From Chlorobiota bacterium (GTDB lineage: Bacteria; Bacteroidota; Bacteroidia; Bacteroidales; JAADGE01), in contig JAADGE010000055.1 of the NCBI GenBank assembly GCA_013152535.1, forward strand, positions 64,466-113,923: a stretch of DNA of 49,458 bases, written 5' to 3'. The stretch's first letter is position 1, and each line of letters starts with the position of its first letter. This document shows, piece by piece, positions 15,401 to 24,531 of this stretch. A model generated the notes under the pieces. That model did no database searches. It worked only from the letters and a program-made list of their open reading frames with translations, and was not told the DNA's origin. Position numbers and translations under genes: made by a program.

Positions 15401-16414
15401 TCAGTTTTTAAAACTCGACTTAAAATGTTTCATGAAATTATTAAAATTCTCAGTTTTATAAAAATTTCCGGCATAATATTTCATAAGCGGTTCAAAATTT
15501 TCAGGTGTCATATATTTCTGAACTTTGATTAAAACTTTTTCATTTTCGTCTAATATTATAAATGCAGGGAATGTCATTTTTCCGTCTAATGCAGCAATAG
15601 GCAGCTGATGATATTTATACGCTTTGTTTTCGTTAATATATGTTTGTCCCATAATTTTTAATGTGTCTTGTGAAAAAACATCAATATTTACAGGATAATA
15701 ATTTTTATTTAAATAATTTGCAATTTGCTGCTGATTAAAGGTTTGTGTTCTTATTAACGAGCAACTTATTTTATTGTAATTATAAAAATTCAACAAAATT
15801 TTCCGCGGTTCTTTTTTATTTAACTTTAATGCCTCGTCCAAAGTTTTCCAGTGTATCTTTAGGTGTGTGATAATTTGTTTTTGTCCGGGCGGATAGCCTT
15901 TTTTATGATATTTATACCAATCTGCAAAAGGAACGGATAAATCAATATCTTCTGCGTAATAAATCAATATTCTGAAAATCTCGTCTCTGTTTTTGTACCC
16001 GAAAAAAGATTGACCTTTAGCACGCCTGCTGAAAAGAACCAATGCAGGAAAACTGTCGGCGGTTCCGGCAAGTTTATATACTAAATCATGTATCTTTCCG
16101 TATTTTCCGGTATTTTTATAATATTTTCCGTCAAAAAATTTCAAACTGTCTTTAGTTTCGACATTAATTTTTACCGGATAAAACAATATATTAATATAAT
16201 TTGCAACTTCAGGATTTGAGAATGTTGTTTTTTCCTGAATACGACACGAATCACAATCATCTTTATAAAAATAAAACAGAATAGGTTTTTGCTTTTTCAG
16301 AAACTGCTCACCGGCTTGTTTTATTGTAATCCATTTTACGGAATCTTCTGTATTCTGAGATTTCAAAATACCGCTTAAAATTAAAAGTATCAGTAAAATA
16401 TATGCTTTTCTCAT
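15401..16414 (-). CDS. Secreted tandem thioredoxin-fold (DUF255-like) protein
   Basis: This 337-residue protein has a signal peptide (residues 1-19, ILKSQ) and two related thioredoxin-fold domains. The first (about 28-160) has the active site CDSC (Cys54 and Cys57) in KPILFYFYKDDCDSCR. The second (about 189-330) repeats the pattern in ILLNFYNYNKISCSLIR, but only Cys218 remains, matching Cys57; the partner position is Lys215. Both domains then have a TFxNxxxANYxN..YPV pattern. It is probably a periplasmic thiol-disulfide or chaperone-type protein whose second domain has lost redox activity. It is transcribed divergently from gapA. Substrate unknown. Confidence 0.72.
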   Translation of the reverse strand: MRKAYILLILLILSGILKSQNTEDSVKWITIKQAGEQFLKKQKPILFYFYKDDCDSCRIQEKTTFSNPEVANYINILFYPVKINVETKDSLKFFDGKYYKNTGKYGKIHDLVYKLAGTADSFPALVLFSRRAKGQSFFGYKNRDEIFRILIYYAEDIDLSVPFADWYKYHKKGYPPGQKQIITHLKIHWKTLDEALKLNKKEPRKILLNFYNYNKISCSLIRTQTFNQQQIANYLNKNYYPVNIDVFSQDTLKIMGQTYINENKAYKYHQLPIAALDGKMTFPAFIILDENEKVLIKVQKYMTPENFEPLMKYYAGNFYKTENFNNFMKHFKSSFKN

Positions 16415-16463
16415 TTTGATTGGAAATTAACTAATTTTAGTGTTTTATAAAACGATAAAATAC

Positions 16464-16494
16464 TTGAACTATTTGAATTAATGTGTTAAATTTG
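16464..16494 (+). promoter_or_regulatory. Promoter of gapA: TTG-N20-TAAATTTG
   Basis: The TTG at 16464-16466 and TAAATTTG at 16487-16494 are separated by 20 nt, matching the Bacteroidota -33/-7 consensus. The gapA start lies 46 bases beyond the -7 box. This is one of the clearest promoters in the window. Confidence 0.7.
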
Positions 16495-16540
16495 CACAAA
16501 ATTTATTCAGGCATACAAAATTAATTTAAAAATTTATAAA

Positions 16541-17545
16541 ATGGCAAAAATAAAAGTAGCAATTAACGGCTTCGGAAGAATAGGACGAAATGTTTTTAAA
16601 ATTATACTTGAAAAAACGGATTACGAAATAGTAGGAATTAATGATTTAACAAGTAATAAGGTATTAGCACATTTGTTAAAATACGATTCTACACAGGGAA
16701 AATTTAACGGAACGGTTAAATATGATAAAGAAGGTTTAATCGTTAACGGAAATAAAACTTATGTTTACGAAGAACGTAATCCTGCAAATATTCCTTGGAA
16801 AGAAACTCCGGACGTTGTTATTGAATCTACAGGTGTTTTCAGAACTCGTGAAGGCGAAAGAGGCGGATACGGCGACCATTTAAAAAACGGTGCTAAAAAA
16901 GTTATCTTAACTGTTCCTGCTAAAGATCAAATTGATAATATGATTGTTCTCGGAGTAAACGAAGATCATTTGAAAAATACAGATACTTGTGTTTCAAATG
17001 CTTCTTGCACAACAAACTGTCTTGCTCCCATTGCAAAAGTTTTACATGATAATTTCGGAATTGTAAGCGGTTTAATGAATACTATTCATTCTTATACTAA
17101 CGATCAAGTTATTCTCGACGGACCTCACAGCGACTTGAGAAGAGCTCGTTCTGCTGCTGTCTCTATGATTCCTACAACAACAGGTGCAGCAATTGCCGTA
17201 GGTAAAGTTATTCCGGCTTTAAACGGAAAATTAAACGGAATGGCAACGCGTGTTCCCACACCAACCGGTTCAATAGTTGATTTAGTTGCTGTTTTGGAAA
17301 GAGAAGTAACCGTAGAAGAAGTAAAAGCAGCTATGAAAAAAGCAGCCGAAGGAGAAATGAAAGGAATTTTACAATATTGTGAAGACCCCGTTGTATCTGT
17401 TGATATAATCCATAACTCACACTCATCAATTTTTGATTCTGAATCTGTAATGGTTATAGGAAATATGGTAAAAGTATTGTCATGGTACGATAACGAGTGG
17501 GGTTATTCATCAAGAGTTGTTGATTTAATCGGAAAATTATTTTAA
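16541..17545 (+). CDS. gapA: Type I glyceraldehyde-3-phosphate dehydrogenase
   Basis: This 334-residue glycolytic enzyme oxidises glyceraldehyde-3-phosphate to 1,3-bisphosphoglycerate with NAD. It has the Rossmann motif INGFGRIGR at residue 8, Asp35 in VGINDLT (usual for NAD rather than NADP), the catalytic Cys156 in SNASCTTNC, and a conserved C-terminus WYDNEWGYS. Length is full for the family. It has its own strong promoter and terminator. Together with pgk at 25201 it supplies the ATP-yielding part of glycolysis. Confidence 0.97.
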   Translation: MAKIKVAINGFGRIGRNVFKIILEKTDYEIVGINDLTSNKVLAHLLKYDSTQGKFNGTVKYDKEGLIVNGNKTYVYEERNPANIPWKETPDVVIESTGVFRTREGERGGYGDHLKNGAKKVILTVPAKDQIDNMIVLGVNEDHLKNTDTCVSNASCTTNCLAPIAKVLHDNFGIVSGLMNTIHSYTNDQVILDGPHSDLRRARSAAVSMIPTTTGAAIAVGKVIPALNGKLNGMATRVPTPTGSIVDLVAVLEREVTVEEVKAAMKKAAEGEMKGILQYCEDPVVSVDIIHNSHSSIFDSESVMVIGNMVKVLSWYDNEWGYSSRVVDLIGKLF

Positions 17546-17565
17546 AATAAAACGACCAGTTTAAC

Positions 17566-17605
17566 AAAAAGGCTGTTTCGATTTTATTATCGTAACGGCT
17601 TTTTT
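17566..17605 (+). terminator. Rho-independent terminator after gapA
   Basis: The arms at 17566-17581 and 17590-17605 form a long stem with two G-T wobble pairs and one mismatch, with an 8-nt loop and a T-rich 3' arm. It separates gapA from gcvT, which starts 14 bases later. Confidence 0.7.
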
Positions 17606-17618
17606 AAATCTTATAAAT

Positions 17619-18707
17619 ATGAAAACAACGGAATTCACACAAAAACACATAGAATTCGGAGCCAAAATGGTTGAATTTGCCGGATTTAATATGCCGGTAG
17701 AATATTTCGGTATTAATGATGAACATATCAACGTAAGAAAAAATGTCGGTGTATTTGACGTCTCTCATATGGGCGAAATTTGGGTTAAAGGTCCGAAAGC
17801 ATACGATTTTGTTCAAAAAGTTACTTCTAATGATATTTCGGTTTTGAAACCGGGCGATGCACAATATTCTTGTTTTCCGAATGATAAAAACGGAATTGTT
17901 GATGATTTGATTGTTTATTTTTATGAACCTGATAAATATATGCTTGTTGTAAATGCTTCTAATATTGAAAAAGACCTGAGTTGGCTTGTTTCTCAAAATA
18001 CCGAAGGTGCTGAATTGGAAAATGCTTCTGACAGTATTTCACAACTTGCCGTTCAAGGACCGAATGCCGAAAAAGTCTTACAAAAATTAACCGATATAAA
18101 CCTTTCCGAAATTGGTTTTTATACTTTTAAAACAGGCGAATTTGCAGGTGTAAAAGATGTCATTATTTCAGCAACAGGATATACCGGTGCAGGCGGTTTT
18201 GAGTTGTATATGTATAATGATAATGCTTTGAAAATTTGGAATGCAGTTTTTGAAGCAGGCAAAGAATTTGATATAAAACCCGCCGGACTTGCCGCACGCG
18301 ATACTTTGCGTCTTGAAATGGGATATTGCCTCTACGGAAACGATATTGACGAAACAACATCGCCTATTGAAGCAGGTCTCGGGTGGATTACAAAATTCAA
18401 TGATAAGAATAACTTTATCAACAAAGAAAATCTTTTAAAACAAAAAGAAGAGGGTGTATGTAAAAGGTTAAGAGGATTTGAATTAAAAGACAGAGGTATT
18501 CCGCGACACGGTTATGAAATTACTGATGCCGCCGGAAATGTTATCGGTGAAGTTACTTCCGGAACAATGTCGCCAATGCTGAAAAAGGGGATAGGAATGG
18601 GATATATTAACAAAGGACATTGGGCTTTCGGAAACGAAATATTTATAAAAGTAAGAAATAAACTTTTAAAAGCTGAAATCGTAAAATTACCTTTTTATAA
18701 AGGATAA
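17619..18707 (+). CDS. gcvT: Aminomethyltransferase, glycine cleavage system T protein
   Basis: This 362-residue protein transfers the methylene group of the H-protein-bound aminomethyl unit to tetrahydrofolate, releasing ammonia. The family pattern is complete: [20 protein letters not shown] at the start, [44 protein letters not shown] and [19 protein letters not shown]. Length is normal. The other glycine cleavage genes are not nearby. It lies only 14 bases after the gapA terminator and ends at a bidirectional terminator; its own promoter was not obvious. Confidence 0.96.
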   Translation: MKTTEFTQKHIEFGAKMVEFAGFNMPVEYFGINDEHINVRKNVGVFDVSHMGEIWVKGPKAYDFVQKVTSNDISVLKPGDAQYSCFPNDKNGIVDDLIVYFYEPDKYMLVVNASNIEKDLSWLVSQNTEGAELENASDSISQLAVQGPNAEKVLQKLTDINLSEIGFYTFKTGEFAGVKDVIISATGYTGAGGFELYMYNDNALKIWNAVFEAGKEFDIKPAGLAARDTLRLEMGYCLYGNDIDETTSPIEAGLGWITKFNDKNNFINKENLLKQKEEGVCKRLRGFELKDRGIPRHGYEITDAAGNVIGEVTSGTMSPMLKKGIGMGYINKGHWAFGNEIFIKVRNKLLKAEIVKLPFYKG

Positions 18708-18712
18708 AAAAC

Positions 18713-18746
18713 AAAAAGGGTTTCACTTATAACGAAATCCTTTTTT
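18713..18746. terminator. Bidirectional terminator between gcvT and the convergent methyltransferase gene
   Basis: AAAAAGGGTTTC (18713-18724) pairs with GAAATCCTTTTT (18734-18745), with one G-T wobble and a 9-nt loop. The A-rich and T-rich ends allow termination in both directions. Confidence 0.75.
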
Positions 18747-18750
18747 ATTC

Positions 18751-19263
18751 CTATTTTTTAACACTTTCAAATAATTTCTTGATACAAGAAAATTTGAAAC
18801 AAAACGCCGGAACTTTATTTTTATAATTTCTGTAATTATCGCCGAATTTCCGAATAGCCTCAGGTTCTTCAATTGTAAAAATCATAATCAGCATTAAAAT
18901 AATTTCTAAAGGGGCAATTATCACTATAAAAGAAATAATTCCGGTAAGAAATGCAAACGATAAAGGAAAAAGCATTAAGCCCAAGTGCATCGGGTGTCGC
19001 ATATAAGCATATATTCCGTCTTTTACTAAAACGTTGGTATCTAGTTTTTTAACATTACCCTTTCTGCCGTATTTTGCAAGAGTTCGTCCTGTATTTTTGC
19101 TTATTTTCATTACAATAAATATCAAAACTGCTCCGATAATAAATAATATAATATGCAGTATCAGATTGTTATGTATTCCCGGAAAAAAAACACTGTCTGA
19201 ATAAATTCCGCCGAATATTCCCCCGAAAATAAAAATAAACCAAATTGCTAACCTTAAATACAT
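18751..19263 (-). CDS. Isoprenylcysteine carboxylmethyltransferase-family membrane protein
   Basis: This 170-residue integral membrane protein has about four hydrophobic segments. It ends with the family's signature: DGIYAYMRHPMHLGLM, then EEPEAIRKFGDNYRNYKNKVP. These residues form the SAM-binding pocket in ICMT and PEMT-like methyltransferases. Bacterial members methylate diverse small or lipid substrates and the substrate here is unknown. It starts 9 bases after the stop of the upstream membrane gene (19273-19725), so they form a two-gene operon. Confidence 0.82.
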   Translation of the reverse strand: MYLRLAIWFIFIFGGIFGGIYSDSVFFPGIHNNLILHIILFIIGAVLIFIVMKISKNTGRTLAKYGRKGNVKKLDTNVLVKDGIYAYMRHPMHLGLMLFPLSFAFLTGIISFIVIIAPLEIILMLIMIFTIEEPEAIRKFGDNYRNYKNKVPAFCFKFSCIKKLFESVKK

Positions 19264-19272
19264 ATTAAAGAA

Positions 19273-19725
19273 TTATTTATTTTTTAATTTATCAAGAATT
19301 TTTATTAAATCAGATTCTTGATTATCAGTAAGTAATACAATGCTTTGAGGCGGATATTTAAATTTACCTTTGGGCGTTTTTATTGTAAGTTGCAAGGTTT
19401 TTCTGTAACCGGCCAAGTGTTTTTTTATCTCATAATCGAAAAAATACGGCTTCGGAATTTCAAATGCTCGATATTTTCTCAAAAAAGGATGTGCTGTATA
19501 ATATCTTATAATTATTTTGTTCCCTTGATCTTCCAAATAAAAATAATTTGATTTTCGGAACAATAAGAACAAATAAATGAAAACAATAATACCGACTGCA
19601 ATCATATAACCGTATCCGGCTTGTCGTTCAAAGTAATAATAGATTGACAGGGAAAATATCAACGCTAACATTAACATATAATAAATCTTTAATTTTGCTG
19701 TTCTAAAGCGATTATCAACTTTCAT
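19273..19725 (-). CDS. Conserved-looking membrane protein of unknown function
   Basis: This 150-residue protein has two membrane helices near the N-terminus (about 14-31 and 38-56), followed by a soluble domain with strands such as NKIIIRYYTAHPFLRKYRAFEIP and KTLQLTIKTPKGKFKYPPQSI, and a C-terminal helix. This resembles PH-like soluble domains behind two helices, but I cannot assign a family. It is the first gene of an operon with the ICMT-like methyltransferase. Confidence 0.6.
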   Translation of the reverse strand: MKVDNRFRTAKLKIYYMLMLALIFSLSIYYYFERQAGYGYMIAVGIIVFIYLFLLFRKSNYFYLEDQGNKIIIRYYTAHPFLRKYRAFEIPKPYFFDYEIKKHLAGYRKTLQLTIKTPKGKFKYPPQSIVLLTDNQESDLIKILDKLKNK

Positions 19726-19811
19726 TTTTTACGTTTATGGTTAAAATCAATTCATTTATAAAATGCAGAACACTGTTGGTATAAACATTTTTTATTTCTT
19801 TCTATAATTTT

Positions 19812-19819
19812 TATATTTG
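19812..19819 (+). promoter_or_regulatory. -7 box (TATATTTG) of the S46 peptidase gene
   Basis: TATATTTG lies 66 bases before the ATG at 19886 in the divergent gap. A matching -33 element was not clear. Confidence 0.5.
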
Positions 19820-19885
19820 TAAAATTAAGTTTTTTTAAATTAAATCACAATTTTTAATTTTAATAACAATTCTCAAATCTACATT

Positions 19886-22069
19886 ATGATTAAAAAATTT
19901 TTAGCAGTATTCATGGTATTTACTTTAATACTGAATACAACAACCGTAAAAGCCGGCGGCGTTGATGAAGGTATGTGGCTTCCTTTACTCGTTCAAAAGC
20001 TGAACATCAAAAAAATGCAGGCAATGGGCTTAAAGCTTTCTGCCGAAGACATCTACAGCGTTAACAAAGGCAGCTTAAAAGATGCCGTAATTGCTCTTGA
20101 CCACGGATCATGTTCCGGAGAACTTGTATCTCCCGACGGTCTTTTTCTTACAAATCATCACTGCGGATATGGTGAAATTCAAGCACACAGTTCCGTAGAA
20201 CATGATTATCTTACTGACGGATTTTGGGCAATGACACGTGCCGAGGAGTTGCCGAATCCGGGAAAAACGGTTTCATTTTTAATCAGTATTACCGATGTTA
20301 CCGGTAAAATTAACAAAGTTGTCAGTGATACTATGAGCGAAAAAGAACGCGACCTTGCTATTCGGAAGTTGTCAAAAGAGCTTCAAGATGAGGCAATAAA
20401 AAATTCAGGGAAAGATTGGTATGAAGCAAAAGTTCAGCCTTTTTTTGCAGGAAACAGTTTTTATTTGTTTATATATGAAACATTTAAAGATATTCGTTTA
20501 GTCGGTGCTCCGCCTTCTTCAATCGGAAAATACGGTGCAGATACCGATAACTGGATGTGGCCTCGTCACACCGGAGATTTTTCTATGTTCAGAATTTATT
20601 GTGCTCCTGACGGAAAACCTGCTGAATATTCAGAAGATAATGTTCCGTACCACCCTAAAAAATTCTTCCCTGTTTCTTTAAAAGGAGAAAAAAAAGGTGA
20701 TTTTGCCATGGTAATGGGTTATCCCGGAAGTACATCTCGTTATATGACTTCTTGGGGCGTTGAAAATGAAATGAATGTTACCAATGATATAAGAATTAAA
20801 CTCAGAGGTCTTAAACAGGGTATTATGAAAAAAGCAATGGATGCAAGTGATAAAGTTCGCATTCAATATGCTTCAAAGTATTCACGTTCAACAAATTATT
20901 ACAAATATTCTATCGGGCAAAACATGGGTTTAAAAGCATTAAACGTTATTGCTGAAAAACAAGCGGAAGAAGCTGATATGACAAATTGGATTAATAAGAA
21001 GAAAAGCAGAAGAGAAAAATACGGAGAAGCATTACCGTTGATTAAAAAATCAATCACAGCTCTGAAAGAGTCTAATATTGCTTTTAATTATTGGATAGAG
21101 GGCTTTTGGCTCGGTCCCGAGATTATTAAAACTTCACTGCGCGGATTCTATAGTATTCAAAGAGCAGGAGATAAGGAAGATGCCTTAAAAGAAATTAAAG
21201 ATAACCAAAAAAAGTTCTTTAAAAATTTCTATCAGCCCATCGACAAAAAGATATTTATTTCTATGTGCGAAACATTTAACAAAGATATTCCGGAAAAATA
21301 TCATCCTTCATTTTTTGAAGATGTGAAAAAAGATTACGGAGGAAGTTTTTCAAAATTTGCCGATTACCTCTATGCAAATTCCGTTTTTATTAATGAAGCA
21401 AAATTTAATAAAATGATGGAAAAGCCTGATATGAAGGTTTTGAGTGAAGATCCCGGTGTGAAGGTTGCCAATTCGGTTTATTCATTATATATGTCAATTA
21501 AAAAAGAAACTGCTGATTTAAATGCTGATTTACAAAAAGGAAGACGTTTATATTTGGCGGCATTGCTTGAAAAAGAAAGTAATGTGGCTCATTATCCGGA
21601 TGCTAATTCAACTATGCGTTTAACATACGGAACCGTAGGTGATTATTCTCCTAAAGATGCCGTAATTTATAAATATTATACAACTTTAAAAGGGTATATG
21701 GCGAAAGAACATGTCGGTGCACCTAAAACTGATGAATTTTACGTTCCCCAAAAATTAAAAGATTTATATAAAAGTAAAGATTACGGACATTACGGTACAA
21801 TAAATGCAAAAGGCGAAAAAGAAATGCGTGTTTGCTTTACCACAAATAATGATATTACCGGAGGGAATTCCGGAAGTCCGGTTATTAACGGTAACGGTGA
21901 ATTAATAGGTATTGCATTTGACGGAAACTGGGAAGCAATGAGCGGAGATATTGCTTATGCACCTGATTTGCAAAAATGTATTAATGTTGATATTCGTTTT
22001 GTTCTGTTTATTATAGATAAATATGCAGGAGCAAAACGATTAATTAAAGAAATGACTATTGTAAAATAA
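19886..22069 (+). CDS. S46 family dipeptidyl-peptidase, DPP7-type
   Basis: This 727-residue exported serine peptidase has a signal peptide (about residues 1-23). The catalytic His lies in LTNHHCGYGE (91-92), the acidic residue region is DNWMWPRHTGDFSMFR, and the nucleophile is Ser662 in GGNSGSPV. S46 enzymes remove N-terminal dipeptides from peptides in the periplasm. The residue 18 positions after the Ser, which sets P1 preference, is Gly680 (FDGNWE). Gly at this place is found in DPP7 (hydrophobic P1), whereas DPP11 has Arg (Asp/Glu P1). It suggests growth on peptides, in keeping with gdhA nearby. It has its own promoter and terminator. Confidence 0.93.
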   Translation: MIKKFLAVFMVFTLILNTTTVKAGGVDEGMWLPLLVQKLNIKKMQAMGLKLSAEDIYSVNKGSLKDAVIALDHGSCSGELVSPDGLFLTNHHCGYGEIQAHSSVEHDYLTDGFWAMTRAEELPNPGKTVSFLISITDVTGKINKVVSDTMSEKERDLAIRKLSKELQDEAIKNSGKDWYEAKVQPFFAGNSFYLFIYETFKDIRLVGAPPSSIGKYGADTDNWMWPRHTGDFSMFRIYCAPDGKPAEYSEDNVPYHPKKFFPVSLKGEKKGDFAMVMGYPGSTSRYMTSWGVENEMNVTNDIRIKLRGLKQGIMKKAMDASDKVRIQYASKYSRSTNYYKYSIGQNMGLKALNVIAEKQAEEADMTNWINKKKSRREKYGEALPLIKKSITALKESNIAFNYWIEGFWLGPEIIKTSLRGFYSIQRAGDKEDALKEIKDNQKKFFKNFYQPIDKKIFISMCETFNKDIPEKYHPSFFEDVKKDYGGSFSKFADYLYANSVFINEAKFNKMMEKPDMKVLSEDPGVKVANSVYSLYMSIKKETADLNADLQKGRRLYLAALLEKESNVAHYPDANSTMRLTYGTVGDYSPKDAVIYKYYTTLKGYMAKEHVGAPKTDEFYVPQKLKDLYKSKDYGHYGTINAKGEKEMRVCFTTNNDITGGNSGSPVINGNGELIGIAFDGNWEAMSGDIAYAPDLQKCINVDIRFVLFIIDKYAGAKRLIKEMTIVK

Positions 22070-22090
22070 TCGGTTCTTGTTAAATTATTA

Positions 22091-22121
22091 ACCGGCTGCC
22101 CTAAAAAGCAGTCGGTTTTTT
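22091..22121 (+). terminator. Rho-independent terminator after the S46 peptidase
   Basis: ACCGGCTGC (22091-22099) pairs with GCAGTCGGT (22108-22116) with one G-T wobble, and is followed by a T-run to 22121. Confidence 0.85.
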
Positions 22122-22392
22122 ATACGGACAAATTTTGTAACATCATTAGTAATCTGTATTCGATATTAGATTTATTTCTAAAACAAAGTTTTTGAAATTT
22201 GAGTTAAAGTGATAATATGCAGTAGTCTGATACACAATCTGTTAATCTTTAGGACATTTGTATATTTACAGGTTTCAGTATTTTTAGAGCAGGCTTACGG
22301 TACCGGTTATCTTTAACTTGAATACCGATACTAAAATTTGGCAAGGTTTTTATACTTTAATAATACATCTGAAAACTACAACAATATTTCTG
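22122..22392. other. Intergenic region without recognisable genes
   Basis: With the preceding terminator this makes a 323-base stretch without a gene. It is AT-rich. No reading frame, repeat or RNA-like structure was found. No confident promoter for the gene at 22393 was seen either; near matches such as TATATTTA occur around 22261. Confidence 0.5.
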
Positions 22393-22839
22393 ATGAACAA
22401 GTTAATATTTTTTCTCTTATTATTTTTTCAGGTAATTATAAAACCGGAATACATTCAGGCACAATGTACTGAATTTGTTACAACTAAAGGTTTTAATGTA
22501 TTAGATACCGTAAAATATATTCCTGAAGGCAGATTTGATGCTTTAATTTTAAGTCAAGGCGATTATCTTAAAGTATATAAATCATTTTTTCGAGGAAAGA
22601 CTTATAAAATTGCGGTTGTTGCCGATAATAATTTACCGACAATAAATTTTCAGGTAAAAACAATGGAGGGAGAAATTATTTATGACAACTCGAATACCCC
22701 TAATTCCGAAACTTGGGAATACACATCGAATAAAAATCAAAATTTAATAATAAAAGTAGAACTGCCTCCTGCCGAAGGTGTTAAACCTAAATCCGGATGT
22801 GTTGCCGTTCTTTTAGGTTATAAATTACCTGACAAATAA
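22393..22839 (+). CDS. Small secreted protein, unrecognised
   Basis: The ATG at 22393 gives 148 residues starting directly with a signal peptide (MNKLIFFLLLFFQVIIKP, cleavage near IQAQ at residue 24). An in-frame TTG at 22318 would put 25 non-signal residues in front, so it was rejected. The mature part looks like a beta-sandwich: YLKVYKSFFRGKTYKIAVVADN, INFQVKTMEGEIIYDN, QNLIIKVELPP and SGCVAVLLGYK. Two cysteines (about 26 and 138) may form a disulfide. No family was recognised. It stands alone between two terminators. Confidence 0.62.
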   Translation: MNKLIFFLLLFFQVIIKPEYIQAQCTEFVTTKGFNVLDTVKYIPEGRFDALILSQGDYLKVYKSFFRGKTYKIAVVADNNLPTINFQVKTMEGEIIYDNSNTPNSETWEYTSNKNQNLIIKVELPPAEGVKPKSGCVAVLLGYKLPDK

Positions 22840-22841
22840 AA

Positions 22842-22864
22842 GAACCTGCACAAAAGGCAGGTTC
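22842..22864. terminator. Bidirectional terminator between the secreted-protein gene and gdhA
   Basis: A perfect 8-bp stem, GAACCTGC with GCAGGTTC, and a 7-nt loop sit between convergent genes. The minus strand continues into a T-rich tract, so it serves gdhA well. Confidence 0.75.
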
Positions 22865-22889
22865 CTTATTTATGTAATTAATTAAAATA

Positions 22890-24230
22890 TTAAACTAATC
22901 CCTGAGCAAGCATAGCATCAGCAACTTTAACAAATCCGGCAATATTTGCTCCTTTCACATAATCAACCCAACCGTCATTATCTGTTCCGTATTTTACACA
23001 AGCATCATGAATTTCTTTCATAATTAAATGCAATTTTTTATCTACTTCTTCCGAAGACCAGCTGTAACGCATAGAATTTTGACTCATTTCAAGACCCGAT
23101 ACGGCAACACCGCCTGCATTTGAAGCTTTTCCCGGAGAGAATAAAATTTTTGCTTTATGGAAAATTTCAACAGCTTCAGGGGTGCAAGGCATATTAGCAC
23201 CTTCTCCTACACATATTACACCGTTATCAATTAATTTTTGAGCATCTTCTCCGTTTAATTCGTTTTGTGTGGCACAAGGAAGTGCAATGTCAATTTTTTG
23301 TTCCCACGGTCTTTTACCCGGGAAAAATTTAACACCGAATTCATCAGCATAAGGAGCGACTACGTCATTATTAGAAGCACGAAGCTCCAACATATATTCA
23401 ATTTTTTCACCTGAAATTCCGTCAGGATCATAAATATATCCGTCAGGTCCTGAAATGGTAACAACTTTTGCACCAAGCTCAGTTGCTTTTGTTGCTGCTC
23501 CCCAAGCCACATTTCCGAAACCGGATACAGCTACTGTTTTTCCTTTAAAACTTTCACTTTTTGTTGCTAACATATTTTGAGAGAAATACACATTCCCGAA
23601 ACCGGTAGCTTGCGGACGCATTAAACTGCCGCCCCATTCTCTCCCTTTTCCGGTAAGAACACCGGTAAATTCATTTCTCAGGCGTTTATATTGACCGAAT
23701 AAATAGCCGATTTCTCTTCCGCCTACACCGATATCACCGGCAGGAACATCTGTATCGGGTCCTATGTGTCTGAATAATTCTGACATAAAACTTTGACAGA
23801 AACGCATAATTTCATTATCTGATTTGCCTTTCGGATTAAAATCAGAACCGCCTTTTCCGCCGCCCATCGGCAGAGTCGTCAAACTGTTTTTTAAAATTTG
23901 TTCAAATCCTAAAAATTTCAAAATACTTAAATTCACACTCGGGTGAAATCTTAAACCGCCTTTATACGGTCCTATAGCACTGTTAAAATTGATTCGATAG
24001 CCTCTGTTTATTTGAAACTCTCCTTTATCATCTTGCCAAGGAACTCGAAACATAACTGTTCGTTCCGGTTCAACCATACGTTCCAAAATTTTTGCTTCTT
24101 CGTATTTCGGATTATCTTCAATAAAAGGGATAATAACTTCAGCAACTTCTTTTACCGCCTGATGAAATTCTTTTTCACCCGGGTTACGGGCAATAACACC
24201 CTCCATAAATTTATTTATTTTTTCAGTCAT
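22890..24230 (-). CDS. gdhA: Glutamate dehydrogenase, NADP-type hexameric
   Basis: This 446-residue protein has the full pattern of the hexameric bacterial enzyme that interconverts glutamate and 2-oxoglutarate plus ammonia. It shows PERTVMFRVPWQDDKGEF, GPYKGGLRFHPSVNLS, the catalytic Lys in LPMGGGKGGSDF, PAGDIGVGGREIGYLFG and the Rossmann segment VAVSGFGNVAWGAA. Length is typical. NADP preference is assumed from family resemblance and was not tested residue by residue. It has its own promoter (24259-24266). Confidence 0.96.
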   Translation of the reverse strand: MTEKINKFMEGVIARNPGEKEFHQAVKEVAEVIIPFIEDNPKYEEAKILERMVEPERTVMFRVPWQDDKGEFQINRGYRINFNSAIGPYKGGLRFHPSVNLSILKFLGFEQILKNSLTTLPMGGGKGGSDFNPKGKSDNEIMRFCQSFMSELFRHIGPDTDVPAGDIGVGGREIGYLFGQYKRLRNEFTGVLTGKGREWGGSLMRPQATGFGNVYFSQNMLATKSESFKGKTVAVSGFGNVAWGAATKATELGAKVVTISGPDGYIYDPDGISGEKIEYMLELRASNNDVVAPYADEFGVKFFPGKRPWEQKIDIALPCATQNELNGEDAQKLIDNGVICVGEGANMPCTPEAVEIFHKAKILFSPGKASNAGGVAVSGLEMSQNSMRYSWSSEEVDKKLHLIMKEIHDACVKYGTDNDGWVDYVKGANIAGFVKVADAMLAQGLV

Positions 24231-24258
24231 TACAATTTTTTTAAAAAATTAGATGCAG

Positions 24259-24266
24259 CAAAATTA
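24259..24266 (-). promoter_or_regulatory. -7 box (TAATTTTG) of gdhA
   Basis: On the minus strand TAATTTTG fits TAnnTTTG and lies 28 bases before the gdhA start codon. The -33 region is T-rich without a clear TTTG. Confidence 0.5.
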
Positions 24267-24478
24267 TGTATTTTTATTTATTTTAAACATAAAAAAACGA
24301 AAGGAAATTATGTTTGTTAATAACCTGAATGTAAGTATATTAGATGTATTTTGAAGATGTTAAATAACAGCACTTGACAAATATCACATTTTTTAATGCC
24401 CAAATTGAAATTATTTGTTGTTTCCGGATTAAAAAACTTCCGGTAAAAAGATTTGCAGATTAAAAAATGTTTTTCACT

Positions 24479-24509
24479 TTTGCACGCTTTTTAAAAAGAA
24501 GTATATTTG
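24479..24509 (+). promoter_or_regulatory. Promoter TTTG-N19-TATATTTG of the MarC-family gene
   Basis: The -33 element TTTG (24479-24482) and -7 box TATATTTG (24502-24509) are 19 nt apart, a full consensus match. The start codon follows 22 bases later. Confidence 0.7.
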
Positions 24510-24531
24510 AAATTATTTAAAAAATAATGTT

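Larger units (their letters stand above)
24231..24531. other. Divergent control region between gdhA and the MarC-family gene
   Basis: This 301-base gap contains the gdhA -7 box on the minus strand and the -33/-7 pair for the MarC-family gene on the plus strand. The roughly 200 bases between them are AT-rich with no gene, repeat or obvious operator. Confidence 0.6.
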
